DNA of 64,000 bases. Source: Isoetes taiwanensis (Eukaryota; Streptophyta; Lycopodiopsida; Isoetales; Isoetaceae). This document shows positions 10,391 through 22,338 of the stretch, piece by piece (position 1 is the stretch's first letter; each line of letters opens with the position of its first letter). Both the position numbers and the translations under genes were made by a program. The DNA lies in assembly GCA_021234155.1 (NCBI GenBank), contig JAJEKV010000028.1, positions 8,816,134 to 8,880,133 of the forward strand, given 5' to 3'. The notes under the pieces were generated by a model. It saw only the letters and a list, made by a program, of their open reading frames with translations. It did not search any database and had not been told where the DNA came from.

Positions 10391-11690
10391 ATCATCACCT
10401 GCGTAATCAGCATCAGAGTAGCCATAGAAGGTGTTGACGGGAAATTCTGTGGGCAGGCCATACAGTAGACCATAGTTGGAAGAGCCTTTGAGGTAGCGGA
10501 TCACCCGTTTAAGTGCAGTCCAGTGAGTAAGACCGGGATTGCACATGAACCTGCTCAGAAAATTGACAGCAAATGTGAGGACTGGCCGGGTGGAAACCAC
10601 AAGACGATTGAGGCAGCCAATGATGCTGCGGTATGGCTGAATGCTCATGGCCTGTTTATCCTCGGCAATGGTGGGGCAATGATCAGTGGAGAGATGAAGG
10701 TCTGATTCCATTGGGGTGACACAGCCATTGCATGATTGCATGTCAAACCTGTGAAGGATATCAAGAGCATATTTTTCCTGATCAATCCACATTAAGCGGT
10801 TGACACGATCTCGGGTGATCCGGAAACCGAGGCAACTGTTGATGTCTCCCAAATCATGCATCTTGAATTGCTGAGCTAAGATTGCTTTGACGGAATGGAG
10901 AAGCTTGAGAGAATTGCTTACAAGGATGGTGTCATCCATGTATAGACCCAAAAGAACAAAGCCGCTGTCAGTGACATAAATGTAAATGTTTGTATCGGAG
11001 TCACCACTGCGAAATCCTTTGGAGAGGAGGAAAGTATGCATCTTGAAGTACCAGTTCCGGGGAGCTTGCCGAAGCCCATAGAGAGCTTTGTGCAGCCTGC
11101 ACACTAGTTGCTCAGATCCAGGGGAAATATAGCCCTCTGGTTGTTGCAAATACACTTCCTCTTCGAGGTCACCATAGAGGAATGCCGACTGGACGTCCAT
11201 TTGGTGGATTTCATAGTTACCAGCTGTAGCAAAGGCGAGCAAGATTCTGATGGATGCGAGTTTGACCACAGGAGAATAGGTGTCTAGGAAATCCAAACAT
11301 TCAATTTGTGAGAAACCTCGAGCAACAAAGCGTGCCTTGAATCTGTCCAATGTGCCATCAGCCTTGACTTTTGTTTTGTAGAGCCATTTGGAGGAGACAA
11401 TGCGCCTGCCAGGAGGAAGAGGGACCAATGTCCAGGTGCCATTGCTGTGCAAGGCCTCAATTTCGAGGTCCATGGCAGTTTGCCAAGCCTGAGCTTGTGG
11501 GTGATCCATAGCTTCTTGAAAAATGGCAGGATCAGAGGTATCATGACGAGTGAAAGAAGCCTGGTGATGTTCCAATATGCGAAGAGTGGGTTTCCATCTG
11601 CGCATAGACCGTCGGTGCGGCATAGGTGGTGCAGGCAGATTGATGTCTCCTGCTACATATGAGTCCCCGGGCTCTGGTGATGGCACTAGG
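10380..11690 (-). pseudogene. copia 1 reverse transcriptase domain
   Basis: Uninterrupted RVT_2-type reverse transcriptase. Visible motifs are KARFVARGFSQ, YSPVVKLASIR, IHQMDVQSAFLYGDLEEEV, LHKALYGLRQAPRNWY, the catalytic LYMDD box, LGFRITRD and YRSIIGCLNRL. The segment upstream (PHRRSMRRWKPTLR) is the usual linker between integrase and RT. It is out of frame with the integrase part (junction near 11690, around SHEPLEP) and with the RNase H part. The catalytic residues look intact, so only the two frameshifts prevent a full polyprotein. Confidence 0.9.
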
Positions 11691-14039
11691 TTCCAGTGGC
11701 TCATGGGAAGGCAAATCAGCACTGCAATTAGGCTCCTGCTGGAGATGAGCATCCTCACGATCAGTGGCGGGTGGCACAAAAAAGGAGATCAATTCTGTCA
11801 TACCAGGGATGGGATGCAGCAAGGAGGAACCTTTAAGATGTTCGAAGAATTGCACATCCCGACTGTAAAAGACCTTCTTTGTCTGAGGGTTGTAAAGTTT
11901 GTATCCTTTTTTGAGCAGTGAGTAACCAATGAAGATGGAAGGCGTGCTGCGAGAAGAGAAAGCCGCTCCTGCTGGATGTTTGAGGATGAGAGCGTGGGCC
12001 AGGCATCCAAAGACTCGAAGGTGACCCAAATCAGGCTGCTGCAAGGTCCAGAGCTCAAACGGGGTTTGCTTTTGTGGTGACCTCCGAGAGACAAGCCGAT
12101 TGCGCAAGTACACGGCTGTATGAATGGCCTCTGCCCAGAATTGAATGGGCAATTGTGCTTCAATCAGCAAGCACCGTGCCATGTCCTTCAAAGTCCGGTT
12201 CATGCGTTCAGCAAGACCATTTTGTTGCGGATTTCCGGCAACTGTGGTTCTATGCTCGATCCCCTGTGCTGCACAAAATTGCACCATTTGATGGGAAGTG
12301 TACTCCCCTCCATTGTCACTCATTAAGCATTGAAGTGAAGCTCCTTCTTGGGTGTGGACCTGAGCCACATACTGCTGAAAAAATGAGAGAACTTCGTGCT
12401 TGAATTTCAGAAAGAATACCTGAGTATAGCGAGAATAATCGTCAATGAAGGTCAGGAAATAGAGAGAGCCACCAAGAGAACGTGGATGATGTCTTGAGAT
12501 GTCAGAATGAACTCTTTGGCCTGCAAATGAGGCTCGATTATTCTCGCTTGGGAATGGAGCTTTGTGGTGCTTGCCCATGGTGCAGATCGTGCATTGAGAA
12601 GGAAGATCTAGCTTGTTATCAATTCCTGTTACTGCTTTGGAGCTCACAGTATATTGAATGCTTTCAGTTCCTGCATGGCCAAGGCGAGCATGCCACGGAT
12701 TCAAGACTGCTGTGTGTAGCACTAAACCGGCTGTGAATGACGCCAGTTTATATAGATTCCCATGCCTGCTCCCTATGGCAACAACTTCTTTGGATTTGGT
12801 GCTTGTAAGAGTGGCCTCTTGGGCAGAGAAATACACTCCCACTCCTAAATCTGCAAACTGAGCTATGCAGAGGAGATTCTGATCGAGGCCAGGTACATAT
12901 AACACATTGGAAACCACAAGAGATTTACCTTGATCCAAGATGATGGTAACGTCTCCCATTTGACTTGCTCGAAGCATATTCCCATTGCTGGCTTTGATAA
13001 GAAAGCAGGTTGATAATGGTTTGAGATGATGAAAATATCCTTTGATGCCTGTCATGTGCTGTGATGCCGTAGAATCAAGCCACCAGGTTCTCGCATCTCC
13101 TTGGGATGCAATGATGGTCATAAACGCTCCCTCAATCATAGAAGATGGTTGAACGATAGTGCAACCTGCGTGTCCAATTTCTGTTTTTTCTGGCTTGGCC
13201 TTTTCTGCCTTGTCTGCCCGGGCTCGATCTGTAGCAAGTTTCCAGCACTCTTCCTTAAGATGGCCTCTTCTCCTGCAATACGTGCAGTGTGGTTTGCGAG
13301 AGTCGGCTCCACTGCTATCAGCAACAGGACGTTTCTCCGTGCGAAGCTTGTTGGTGAAGAGAGCCACCTGAGGTTCATTGCTTTTCAGCCTGGCTTCTTC
13401 TTGTAGAACTTTAGCACTGACGTCTTCCCAAGTGAGGTTCCCAGGATGATTGGAGAGAACTACTACAAGGTTGCCATATGCTGGTGAAAGACTGGACAGG
13501 AGAGTAAGGCAATTATGCTGTTCCATGTATCCGGAGCAGTTACCACATAGTTTTATGCTGCCAGATTCTTCCAATTGATCCATGATATTCCGCATTTTTC
13601 CAATGTGGTCAGACATGGATTCTCCATCAGTGTATTTGGTGGCGTATAACTGGTTACTGAGCATGACTTGGGTGGCCACAGTTTTGCTTTCGCACATTCG
13701 GAGCAATTTTGCCCAGCACTCATGCGCGCTTTGAGAGATATTGAAAATGGTATGGTGCAGGCTGCAAATAAGCTGGGAGTGCGCCCTTGAATCCTTTGCC
13801 ATCCACTTCTTTAGCTTCCCTGGATCTCCTACTGGTTTTATCTCAGTACCATTCACCACTGCCCATAATCCAGCAGCCTCAAAAAACGTCTTCATTTGAT
13901 ATTTCCACATGTGGAAATTTGTCCCTCTGAATCGCTCAATGCCATAATCCTTTAATCCTTTGGCAGGATCGAAGGTTTCAGGTGATGCAGGGGAAGACTC
14001 TGCTGCGGTAACTGAAGAGGCCGTCGAATCAATAGCCAT
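11690..14039 (-). pseudogene. copia 1 gag-protease-integrase
   Basis: The open frame starts at the ATG at 14037-14039, 12 bp inside the primer-site region, and runs about 780 codons before the frameshift. Gag (UBN2-like) covers residues 30-220 (FRGTNFHMWKYQMK, NQLYATKYTDGESM). One zinc knuckle, CX2CX4HX4C, is at about 252-265 (CTYCRRRGHLKEEC). The protease Asp is in LDSTAS at 322. The GAG-pre-integrase HARLGHAG and CX2C motifs are at about 450-490. The integrase triad is D513 (HSDIS), D575 (MSDNGGEY) and E611 (GLAERMN), with 35 residues between the last two as expected. All catalytic residues are present. The protein is expected to package, process and integrate the element's cDNA. Confidence 0.92.
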
Positions 14040-14055
14040 CCTTTTCTGTCCTTCA

Positions 14056-14073
14056 CGCTGGGCTCTGATACCA
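14056..14073 (-). other. copia 1 primer binding site
   Basis: On the minus strand TGGTATCAGAGCCCAGCG follows the 5' LTR directly; it matches the 3' end of plant initiator tRNA-Met. Confidence 0.9.
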
Positions 14074-14318
14074 TGTGAACCTCAGGACTAACACAGAAAG
14101 GAGGAAATCAACTCATGCATTGATAGGAAATGAGTGAGCTCAAATACAATGAAAGCCTCTCAGATGATCAAACGTATCATAAGAGTAGGTTTAAATAGAA
14201 AACTAAAGCAACTGAGATTTCTCCACAAAGGTAGGAGAGATTGAAGGAACCGCTTAAGTAACCGCTTGTGCATGCATGTGCCCGTTCCAGGTCACCACGT
14301 ATACCATATCGGTCAACA
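14074..14318 (-). repeat. copia 1 5' LTR
   Basis: 245 bp with TG...CA ends in both directions (TGTTGACC at the sense start, GGTTCACA at the sense end), intact, followed by the TSD GAGGT. Confidence 0.92.
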
Positions 14319-14323
14319 GAGGT

Positions 14324-16077
14324 GTGCATATTCAAGAGGGCGTATGTGTTTGATTCTAGTTTTGTAGCATGTGGATTGCTGGAAGGTTCCTCGGCTTTGC
14401 TTTTTTATTGTTTGATGATTGAACGATTTCTTCCGAAGTCTCTTTCTTTGTGTTGGAGACGGTACAGGCAGAGCAATCTTTTGTGGTATCAATGAGCTTG
14501 CTTGAGAAATATGCTGGTTGTGGAGCACTATACCAATTGCCACACTGTGGGTAGAGACGTGGTTGATGGAGGGTCGAGGAGAATTGGAGGTATACAACTG
14601 CCCTCTAGTTTGATTGCAGCCTGTTCTGCGATCATTCTTTTGTATTTCTGGATGGCTGGGAAAGATGAGTTGTGCCTTTTGTTCCTTCTACCTTGTAACA
14701 TAGTTTTGCAGCTCTGTGCGTTTCCTCTCTCCGTGATGCATGTGCTGTGGAGTTTTGCGAGTTGCAGGAGCAAGATTTGCCATGGTCCTGCTCCTTCATG
14801 TTATTGTTGCCCTCTGCTTGCTGTATGCTGGCTGTTACAGAGTCTGCACAGGTGCAGCTTTCTTGTTGTGTTGTAGTTGTGTATTTGTGGATAGTGACAT
14901 GAGTACTACAGTTGCTTGTAAATGACATTACCTGTTGTTGATGTGGTAATATATGGAGCATCCTTTTTGTGCAATTGTGTTTCTGTGATCACTATTTCGT
15001 AATCGAATTCATTAGCTTACTTACGGCCACGGCCCTTGCATTGGGGCGTGCTCGCTGATCTGTGAATGTTTGATAGGGAAATTAAGTTTTCATGTCGACA
15101 CCTTAGTTGGTATTCCTTTTTATGTGTTTCGTATTTCCATACGTACTTGTGGCATATAGGGAGCGTCCTGCTATGCGAGAGTGTGAGGTGTAAAATCCTT
15201 TGCCCTTGATTTGGCGTATTCATACCTTTATCGCTTATTTTGTCTTATGGACGTCTCATAAATATTCCATCTCTTATTCCAAATGGAGACACCATGGCCA
15301 TCTGTTAACCCCTTGATGGGGTCAATGTGCCATTTCCATGTCAGCATATGATTTGGTACCAATGGTTTCCGAGTCAAGATACTGCCCTGCTCCACCGCCT
15401 CAACAAGTTGTGCTGCCTAGCAAGCCTGCACCAATTGAACCCCCTCCAAGAAATTGCCATATGGGAAAAACTTCTTCCAAGTGAATCCACTCTGTGAGGA
15501 AGCCCAAGCACAAATCTCACCAAGCATAGAATGTTCCTGGAGCTCAAATTCTAGCATCTCAAAATTTGCCTTGGGAAAATAGATAGTGGCCACTGGCAAT
15601 TATCTGCACAAACAAAGAATACAATTTCAAATTCTAAACAAGAAAAGGACATCATAGGGAAATTCAGGATTCTTCAAACTTCAATCCCAGACATTTTGCT
15701 TCCAAATCATAGGCTAAGGCAGACACTACGGTAGACTGAAAGCCAATTCCAGGTTTTCATATGTTTGTCCCTTTCACAGCCCTGCATGAAAGATATCTAT
15801 ACATGGCAGATCCGGCTTTGTCCTCTCACAGCCCTTTTATAGTCGGAGTTGAAAAATATGGCTCTTCACAACCCCGCAGATGCATGTGAACAATAGACCA
15901 TATGCAAATCCTAAACAAAATACCGGACCTCCACGTCTCCAGCAAGAAAAACAAGGAATTAATAGGCTCTGTGAAGAGGCTATGTCAACAAGCGACCTGT
16001 CAAATCCACCAACAAAACCAGCTCTTTCCATCTCACAACACTGTAAGTATTTGTCCTCCTCCATCGCCATACCTTCA
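14324..16077. other. stretch without recognised gene
   Basis: Joining 4988 to 14324 across the copia insertion reconstitutes the pre-insertion sequence. Several open frames of 60-124 codons exist on both strands (14502-14876 plus; 15417-15599 and 15837-16070 minus), but none carries a family signature. The minus frame at 15417-15599 (Trp- and Phe-containing, non-repetitive) and that at 15837-16070 could be leftover exons; I would not call them genes. Confidence 0.4.
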
Positions 16078-16494
16078 GCCGTTCACATGAGAAAACCCTA
16101 TTGGCCAAACCCTATCTACTAGAAACGTCTATTCCAGCTCCTTCATTCCTTCGACCAATATCTAGCTTCATCTCTACTTTCTCCCAAAAAACTAAGCTTA
16201 TCTCCTCCTTGCAACCTTCGATGTATTGAAACCTATTTTCCACCGTCAGCAATCTACTAATTTATCTACGAATACACCTCCAATACCATTAGGAATATTA
16301 TGTAAGAGAGTACATTTTCAACATTTCTTACGCTTTATGCTGGGATCGAATGGTCCTTATAACTTGAGCCATTAACACGGCCATTGTAGTTTTAGGCGGT
16401 ATCCCGAAACTAGGTGGGATTATTTTCGGCAAAAAAGTTTCATAGTTCAAAAATTGAGCAGCTTGCTCAAAACCCTAAGGCGAAATAGCGGCTA

Positions 16495-16524
16495 TGGCTG
16501 ATGCTGCTGCTGCAAATCCCTAGT
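16495..16524 (+). promoter_or_regulatory. possible upstream ORF
   Basis: ATG GCT GAT GCT ... CCC TAG encodes a 9-residue peptide (MADAAAANP) ahead of and out of frame with the main start at 16543. In the right-arm copy this ATG is followed by a different, longer frame, so the uORF is not conserved between copies. Any regulatory effect is inference. Confidence 0.25.
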
Positions 16525-16542
16525 GTTAGCAGAAGTTGGGAT

Positions 16543-17532
16543 ATGGCGCATCAGGCTAACGATGAGGACATGGATGTAGATGCACCTGAAAATGTAGACG
16601 AGGAGGAGATTAAGCTGTTGGAAGCTGAAATTCGAAACCTGGAAGCAGCTGTGAAGGAAAGGAGGGAAAACGGGCCGCTTGAATACAGGGCACTAGTGGA
16701 GCAGCAGCTGCGCAATCTGAGACCGCAGAACTTTTCTTCCGCTTCGAATGAAGGTAAATACATTTTTTTTTCTTGTATTATAGCATATCGATGCAATATG
16801 CAAAAGATGTGGGATTAGGAACGTATCTAAAATATAAAAACTGCCATAGAATTGTCTTCAGTGAGAGGGTCTTCAAAATCTTGCTCCCTGTCTGATGTTT
16901 CAAGAACGTACCAATATTTTGCAATTGTATTATATTACTACTTTTTCTGCGGAGAGATAGATTTGCATCTCTTCAGGTCTATTCCCTCTTTTATAAGCAT
17001 TCCATGAAAAGCTTGAAAACCAGCTTTTTGCATGTAGTAGCCTTTTTTCCATGATTTTGAGCTGTTGAATAGGGTCCTCCATGTTTTATAAGCCGTACGA
17101 CAATATATGCATTTAAATTCAGTGTTAATTTTAAAATGATGGCTGCTATTCTCATTAACAAAATGCATAACAAACGCAATAAAACTTGTCAGTAGAAGGG
17201 TTTTTCTGCAAACACAAATTTCTGAAACGTTTTGTGTTCTTTTTTCTCCTCACTGGGTAGATAAATGGTGACACCTACAAATTATTTCTGTCATTTCAGT
17301 TGATGATTATGATAAAGAGATGGCTGATCTGAAGACTAGATTATCTGCAGCAATATTGGTCCTGCCTGCATTGAATCAGCGAATGATAAAGTCTAAAGCT
17401 GAATTGAGCAAGAGATTTCTCAGATCAAAAAAGGGGAAAGCCCTTCATGGGGCCTTTGAAAAGGAGTTAGTACAACCTGCAGAGATATTTCGGACCCTCA
17501 CAAACTCTACAGGAGCACCTGCTTCTATGTAA
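16543..17532 (+). CDS. small two-exon gene, acidic/coiled-coil protein, function unknown
   Basis: Exon 1 is 16543-16753 (donor GAAG/GTAAATA) and exon 2 is 17300-17532 (acceptor TTTCAG). The splice keeps the frame and gives 147 residues. The N-terminus is strongly acidic (DEDMDVDAPENVDEEE, residues 7-22), followed by a likely coiled coil (LLEAEIRNLEAAVKERREN), the segment VEQQLRNLRPQNF, and a Lys-rich C-terminal half (KSKAELSKRFLRSKKGKALHG). I do not recognise the family. An in-frame ATG at 16501 would add 14 residues, but only the 16543 start is present in the inverted copy at about 62708. The stop overlaps a possible donor (ATGTAACTT), so further exons downstream are possible. The second copy on the opposite arm has frameshifts and a lost splice donor, so this is the better-preserved one. 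Confidence 0.6.
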
Positions 17533-17905
17533 CTTACAATTTGTCAGTCAGTCCTAAATATTAAGAGTTACTAATGTGACAAATTTTTCTTTAACCTTAA
17601 GAAAATTCGAACTTTCACGAAGGAACTTTCTTATCTTGATTTTGTTCTTTAAACAGTTTTGATCACGAACTGCATTTCCACTGGAAAGAAAACTAGTAAT
17701 TAATTGGCAGCTCCTTCCTCTCGTGCCATGCCCTTGGGCTAAATGTGTGCTCCAGGTTGCATAGAGTGCATACAATAGACATAACTTTATTGTTACTTGC
17801 TGTAGCCTTAGGTAATGTTTGAATCTTAAACAGCACAGCATGGCTACAAGCATTTATATTCATACAACAAATGATTCTCAAATTGCAACAAGGGATCAAG
17901 GATTG

Positions 17906-20900
17906 TAAGATCTGTGGTGTGGATTAGAACCAGAGATTCTGGAAGGTTCTCCTTTTGCAACAACGATTTGCTCTGGCCTGCGAACTTTATGGCTGTTAGA
18001 CAATCATAGCATTGTTATCAATTGACGCCTTGCTGTTGTTGCTCCACAAATTCGTTTTTCTTCCTCTGTTTCTACAAGCAGGTAAGCTTACTCTTTTAAT
18101 CTGCATTAACCTATTAACAGCAGAGTTCCCTGTTCAGATTTCTCGCAAGATCTTTCCTTAAATCCTTATCATATAATAACTTGATGGTATGAATAAAAAT
18201 GGTCCGCAACCTCAAAAATTCTGGATTTTTTTGCTTACAAGAGATAGGAGGATTCATATAAATTGTTGAATGGTATATTTATATGTCGACTGTTATGTAG
18301 CATTATCTTTGCTGTAAAAATTTAAGCCGTTAGTTTGCCGTTTTCCTTAAGCGGCATGGGGAGAGCTCAGGATATTCAGCAGGCACAAAACATGAGCCCT
18401 ATTATGCATTCAAAATGTGTTGCCTGTAGTGCTCAAGAGATTTGCATCTTATCTTATTTTGCAATGTGCAGGAGATTCAAGAATTCAATTAATCTTATCT
18501 CTTGCATTTTCAGAAGATTCGGGTCATTCTTTGGTCGGTGCAGAGCTTGATGCAGAGGTTTTGTGACCACTTTGGAGGAGCATAAGTACGTGAGCAGCCA
18601 CATTTTTTAGGGTAGGCTTATGGTAAAGAGATTTCTAGCACCAGTTTGAAGACTTAGTGAAAATTCTGGGTTGCTTTGGTTTTCTTTGGTGCATAAATAA
18701 AACAAGTTGTTGTTCTCTTGCATGCAGCATCAGATATCTCGCACTGTAATTTTATGCTTTGTTTAATATATTCTCAATTTCCAAGGCTTTTCCTCGGCAA
18801 TTTGCATCTTCTTTCACCTTCGGCAGTACCAAATTGAGATGCAGAATATCAACCACGATCATTAGGCATTTTGATTTCCAGAGGAATCGCTGGAGCGGGT
18901 ACACCTAAACCATGTTTTATTTGCCATGCTTCTATTATCCCATCTAATGCCTATCTGGTGGAGAAGAGCAGAGATAATGGAATAAACTTCTTAGGCTGTA
19001 AACATTTTTTCTAAAGCAAGTTAACCTCTTTGAACTGGTCAATCAGTTAGGATGAGAGATTCAAGCCGTTGTTGTGAGCTCTTTACCCGGATGTGCGGCT
19101 TGATGTTTTGCTTTTCAACTCATTTTTTTTCCATGGAAAACCGCCATAATGTTACTCAAATCTAGTCAAAGAATTTATAAACTTCGTTTTGCAACCTTGC
19201 CCTCTGTATTCTCACAATTCTTTTCCTTTGTTTGGTCCTCTGCACAGCTGCTCTCCTTTGCAGCTTTGCACTGTTCATCCGTTTGCACAGATTCCAAATT
19301 GTTGTTTGAATTCCCAAAATACATAACTTTGAGGCGAGCCTTAAAGGTGATCAGAGGCATGCTGTGAGAGTCTTAAAGATTATTTATTGTTGAGTTCTTC
19401 CTCTTATAGCTATCTTTATTACAACACAAATATTGAGTTCTAGGATAAGACCTTCTTAGGAGAACTGGTTATTGCAGGTATTTGTTGCGAATGCAAACAA
19501 GCCATCATAAATAGTGAGCAATAGGAGCAAGCTGCTCCATTTCCTCAGAGATTCTAAGACACAAAATGGTAAAGGTAGATTTATTCCGAACATTAGTATT
19601 TCCTCAAGAAATAGCTCTTAATGAATGAGATTGCTAGTTTGGAGCCTAGGCCTGATATGTTGTATATTATAATGGTGGTTATTCTTTCTTCCAAAAATTC
19701 CAAATGAGCAATTTGTTGTTGCAGATGGCTATGGCCATAATGTCCTGATATATTCTATACATTTTAAATGTTATTTTGTCTAATGAACAATTAGTTTGAC
19801 CCATCTTTGCCAATTACAGATTCCTTGGAGGAATGATCTATTCTCTGCTTTGTGGATTGTTTCAGTCTACATAGAGTATAGCAGAGTTTATATGAAGTAT
19901 ACAAAAAAGTCCCGACTGAAAACAGACCTTTTGCACATGTTTGTTTGAGCCACGGTTTATCATATGCTCTTTAGAATGGAGTTTTGTGATCAAATAGAGG
20001 TTGTTAGGAGCTGTGCTGCATTTGGCTTACTTTGGATAATATGTACTTGATCGAGATATACTCTAATCTACAAGCTTCAAGTTTATGGAGACTTGGTATT
20101 TCAAGGGTCTATTTCATGTATTTGATATTTCAGCTTTTCAGATATATGTTATTTTTTTTTTTTATGATTGACGATCGAAGGTTAACAACTTTGGAATGAA
20201 GATGGTAAAACATGCTAATTTCTTTGTGATTTTCGATATGATAATTAAAGGTTAAAGATACCTGAATATTTGGAGTAAAAATGGTTTTGCCTGTATGCGA
20301 TTTGCCAGCACATCTCTTTGCTAAGTTTATATTAAAGGTTATTTAATCCATTGAACAATTAGTTTGGCCCAATTCTGCCAATTATAGATTCCTTGGAGGA
20401 ATGACCTATTCTCTGCTTTGTGGATTGTTTCAGCCTACATAGAGTATAGGAAATCTATATGAAGTATACAAAAATTCTATACTGAAAAAAGTCCTTTTGC
20501 ACATGTTTGTTTGAGACACGGTTTATCATATGCTCTTTAGAATGAACTTTTGTGATCAAGTTGAGGTTGTTAGGAGCTGAGCTGGATTTGGCTTACTTTG
20601 GATAATATGTACTTGATTGAGATATACTCTAATCTAAGTTTATGGAGACTTGGCATTTGAAGGGTTTATTTCATGTATTTGATATTTCTACTTATCAGAT
20701 ATATGTTGTTTCCTATTAAGGTTTAGGAGTAATTTCAATAATTGTGCACTTGAAGCTTTTGGCTGTTGACGACTACGTTAGATAATTGAAAGTTTATTCT
20801 TGCCAAGGCCAATTATGGAATCTTCTTTTTGCTACTTGGAACTACCGTAACGTAACGTTTTGTGTGCCTTATTTTTGTCGTCGTGCACATACGAATCATC

Positions 20901-21049
20901 CACCACCTGATGAACGTAGCATCTTTAGGAAAGCGTTTAAAATTTTGACATAAACGGAATAGCTAGTGCAAAAATTCTTCAAACTCTTACATAATAAGCA
21001 TCCACTAAAAGAACAAACTAGCGGTAGCGACTTGCCACTGCAACAAATT
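17906..21049. other. 3.1-kb segment present only in the left arm, no gene seen
   Basis: The right arm jumps directly from the homolog of 17907 to the homolog of about 21050, so this stretch was either inserted on the left or deleted on the right. It holds a diverged direct duplication, 19784-20152 and 20352-20710 (about 369 and 359 bp, shared CCTTGGAGGAATGA and TTTGTTTGAGMCACGGTTTA blocks), separated by 200 bp. A CAAGCAG/GTAAGCTTA word near 18080 looks like a splice donor, so parts could be exons or UTR of the gene at 16543, but no protein motif supports this. Confidence 0.5.
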
Positions 21050-22335
21050 CTTGTTTAAGTAATTTAGTTTGAAGTTTTGTTGTACGCTATGAGATCTTTA
21101 CATGAACAAAAGAAATTCTTCTTCTTTAACCTTAAAAGCCTTAGCATTAACAAGTTGCAAACGCAACACAGGGTTGCCCTCTAAACAGAAGTGAAATCTT
21201 AGGGGTAATACTCCACAGAAGCATTTATGCATAAGCCGATAGGCGCCATTGCATTTGCAAAAAAAAATTTGTTGTCTCCACTAGATGTATTGTTGAATGG
21301 ATACAGGATGTATTGTTGAATGGATACAACAATTTATAAAAAATCATCGTCTCTGATATGGGATTTGAGAAGAAGATAGGTTTTTAAAGTCTTTGCGCAA
21401 TCTGTGGGGGATGATGCTTCGATCTCTGCTCTGATAGGTTTTTAAAGTCTTTGTGCAATCTGTGGGGGATGATGCTTCGATCCGCCATTGCAACAAGAAT
21501 CAGGTTTCAACTATGGTGAGTAGCATTTTCAATACTTTCTTGAAAGCAAACGACAGAGATTCCCATGACAAATTACAGACCAATTAGATGTTAAGCAAAG
21601 GGGAGGATTTGAGAGGTTGGCGAATACTTAATCCCCAAAGAAAAGAAATTTTGATGTTGTAATACTGTTGCTCTCTGAAACATATTTGTTAATCATGTTT
21701 CGCATAATCTTTTATGATAAACTTTGCTTCTCAAATTAAATACACATGGATATTCACAATCCATTTCCACATTCTTTAGAAATTTTGTGGATGTTGTGGT
21801 GGACAATTGCTCAGTACTTCTGCTTCTACTGGTCATTCATTGAGTTGTGCTTTGTGCAATAATACAATTTATCCACGTTTGGTACGCATCTTTATGTCAG
21901 TATACAATTATCCAAGTTTTGTGCAGTACATCTTTCTTTATTGTTATGTCTACGGGTTAAAATAGCTAATAAGTTTTCTTGAATTTTTTAACACATTGAT
22001 GACATATTCAACAAAACTTAGACTTATTCAGACTTAATAGATAACACTTCAAGGACTCCATTATAAGAATATATATATTATTTAATTGTTCTTGATTGCT
22101 ATAATTTTAATAAGTTTTAATTATACAAGTTTATTTTTAAGTTAAGACCTTAATGGTTATAAAATTCAAAATTACTTTTTAGACTAATTTTCACTTGAAT
22201 TTATTTAGAATTAGACATTTCAATAATATAAAATTTTAATTTTTAGTGATTTAACAAATTTAAAATTTGGCAATCCTGAAAATTCGCAAATGAAATCTGA
22301 TGGTCCGATAAGTGATTGACATAAAATTATTATAA
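21050..22335 (+). repeat. inverted duplication, left arm, part 2
   Basis: The reverse complement of 60120-61360. Shared blocks include GTTTGAAGTTTTGTTGTA, AACGCAACACAGGGTTGCC and GATGGTCCGATAAG. Homology fades after GACATAA near 22325. Confidence 0.85.
21375..21490. repeat. 58-bp tandem duplication
   Basis: GATAGGTTTTTAAAGTCTTT starts both 21375 and 21433. The right arm has only one copy (around 60990-61050), so the duplication arose after the arms separated or was lost there. Confidence 0.8.
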
Positions 22336-22338
22336 AGA

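Larger units (their letters stand above)
4989..14323 (-). mobile_element. Ty1/copia retrotransposon 1, complete, with nested DNA transposon
   Basis: A minus-strand copia element occupying 4994-14318, flanked by the 5-bp target duplication GAGGT (4989-4993 and 14319-14323). The 5' LTR is 14074-14318 (245 bp). The 3' LTR is split into 4994-5197 and 9878-9918, which rejoin to exactly 245 bp when the inserted transposon and one ATGCAT copy are removed. The two LTRs differ at two visible positions, about 99% identity, so the insertion is young. Order in the sense direction: 5' LTR, tRNA-iMet primer site, gag, protease, integrase, RT, RNase H, 3' LTR. Without the nested element it would be 4.65 kb. 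Two frameshifts interrupt the polyprotein. Confidence 0.92.
16078..17905 (+). repeat. inverted duplication, left arm, part 1
   Basis: The reverse complement of 61385-63182 aligns from the CACATGAGAAAACCCTATTGG block at 16084 to the CAACAAGGGATCAAGGATTG block ending near 17907. Identity is roughly 90% by eye, with small indels. The arm contains the small gene described separately. Confidence 0.85.

Noticed and set aside
11447-13406. Plus-strand frames of 70-115 codons across the copia 1 body
   Set aside because: They are antisense to well-supported gag, integrase and RT coding sequence.
14502-14876. 124-codon plus frame rich in Cys and Leu
   Set aside because: No motif, unusual composition and an equally long antisense frame; not supportable as a gene.
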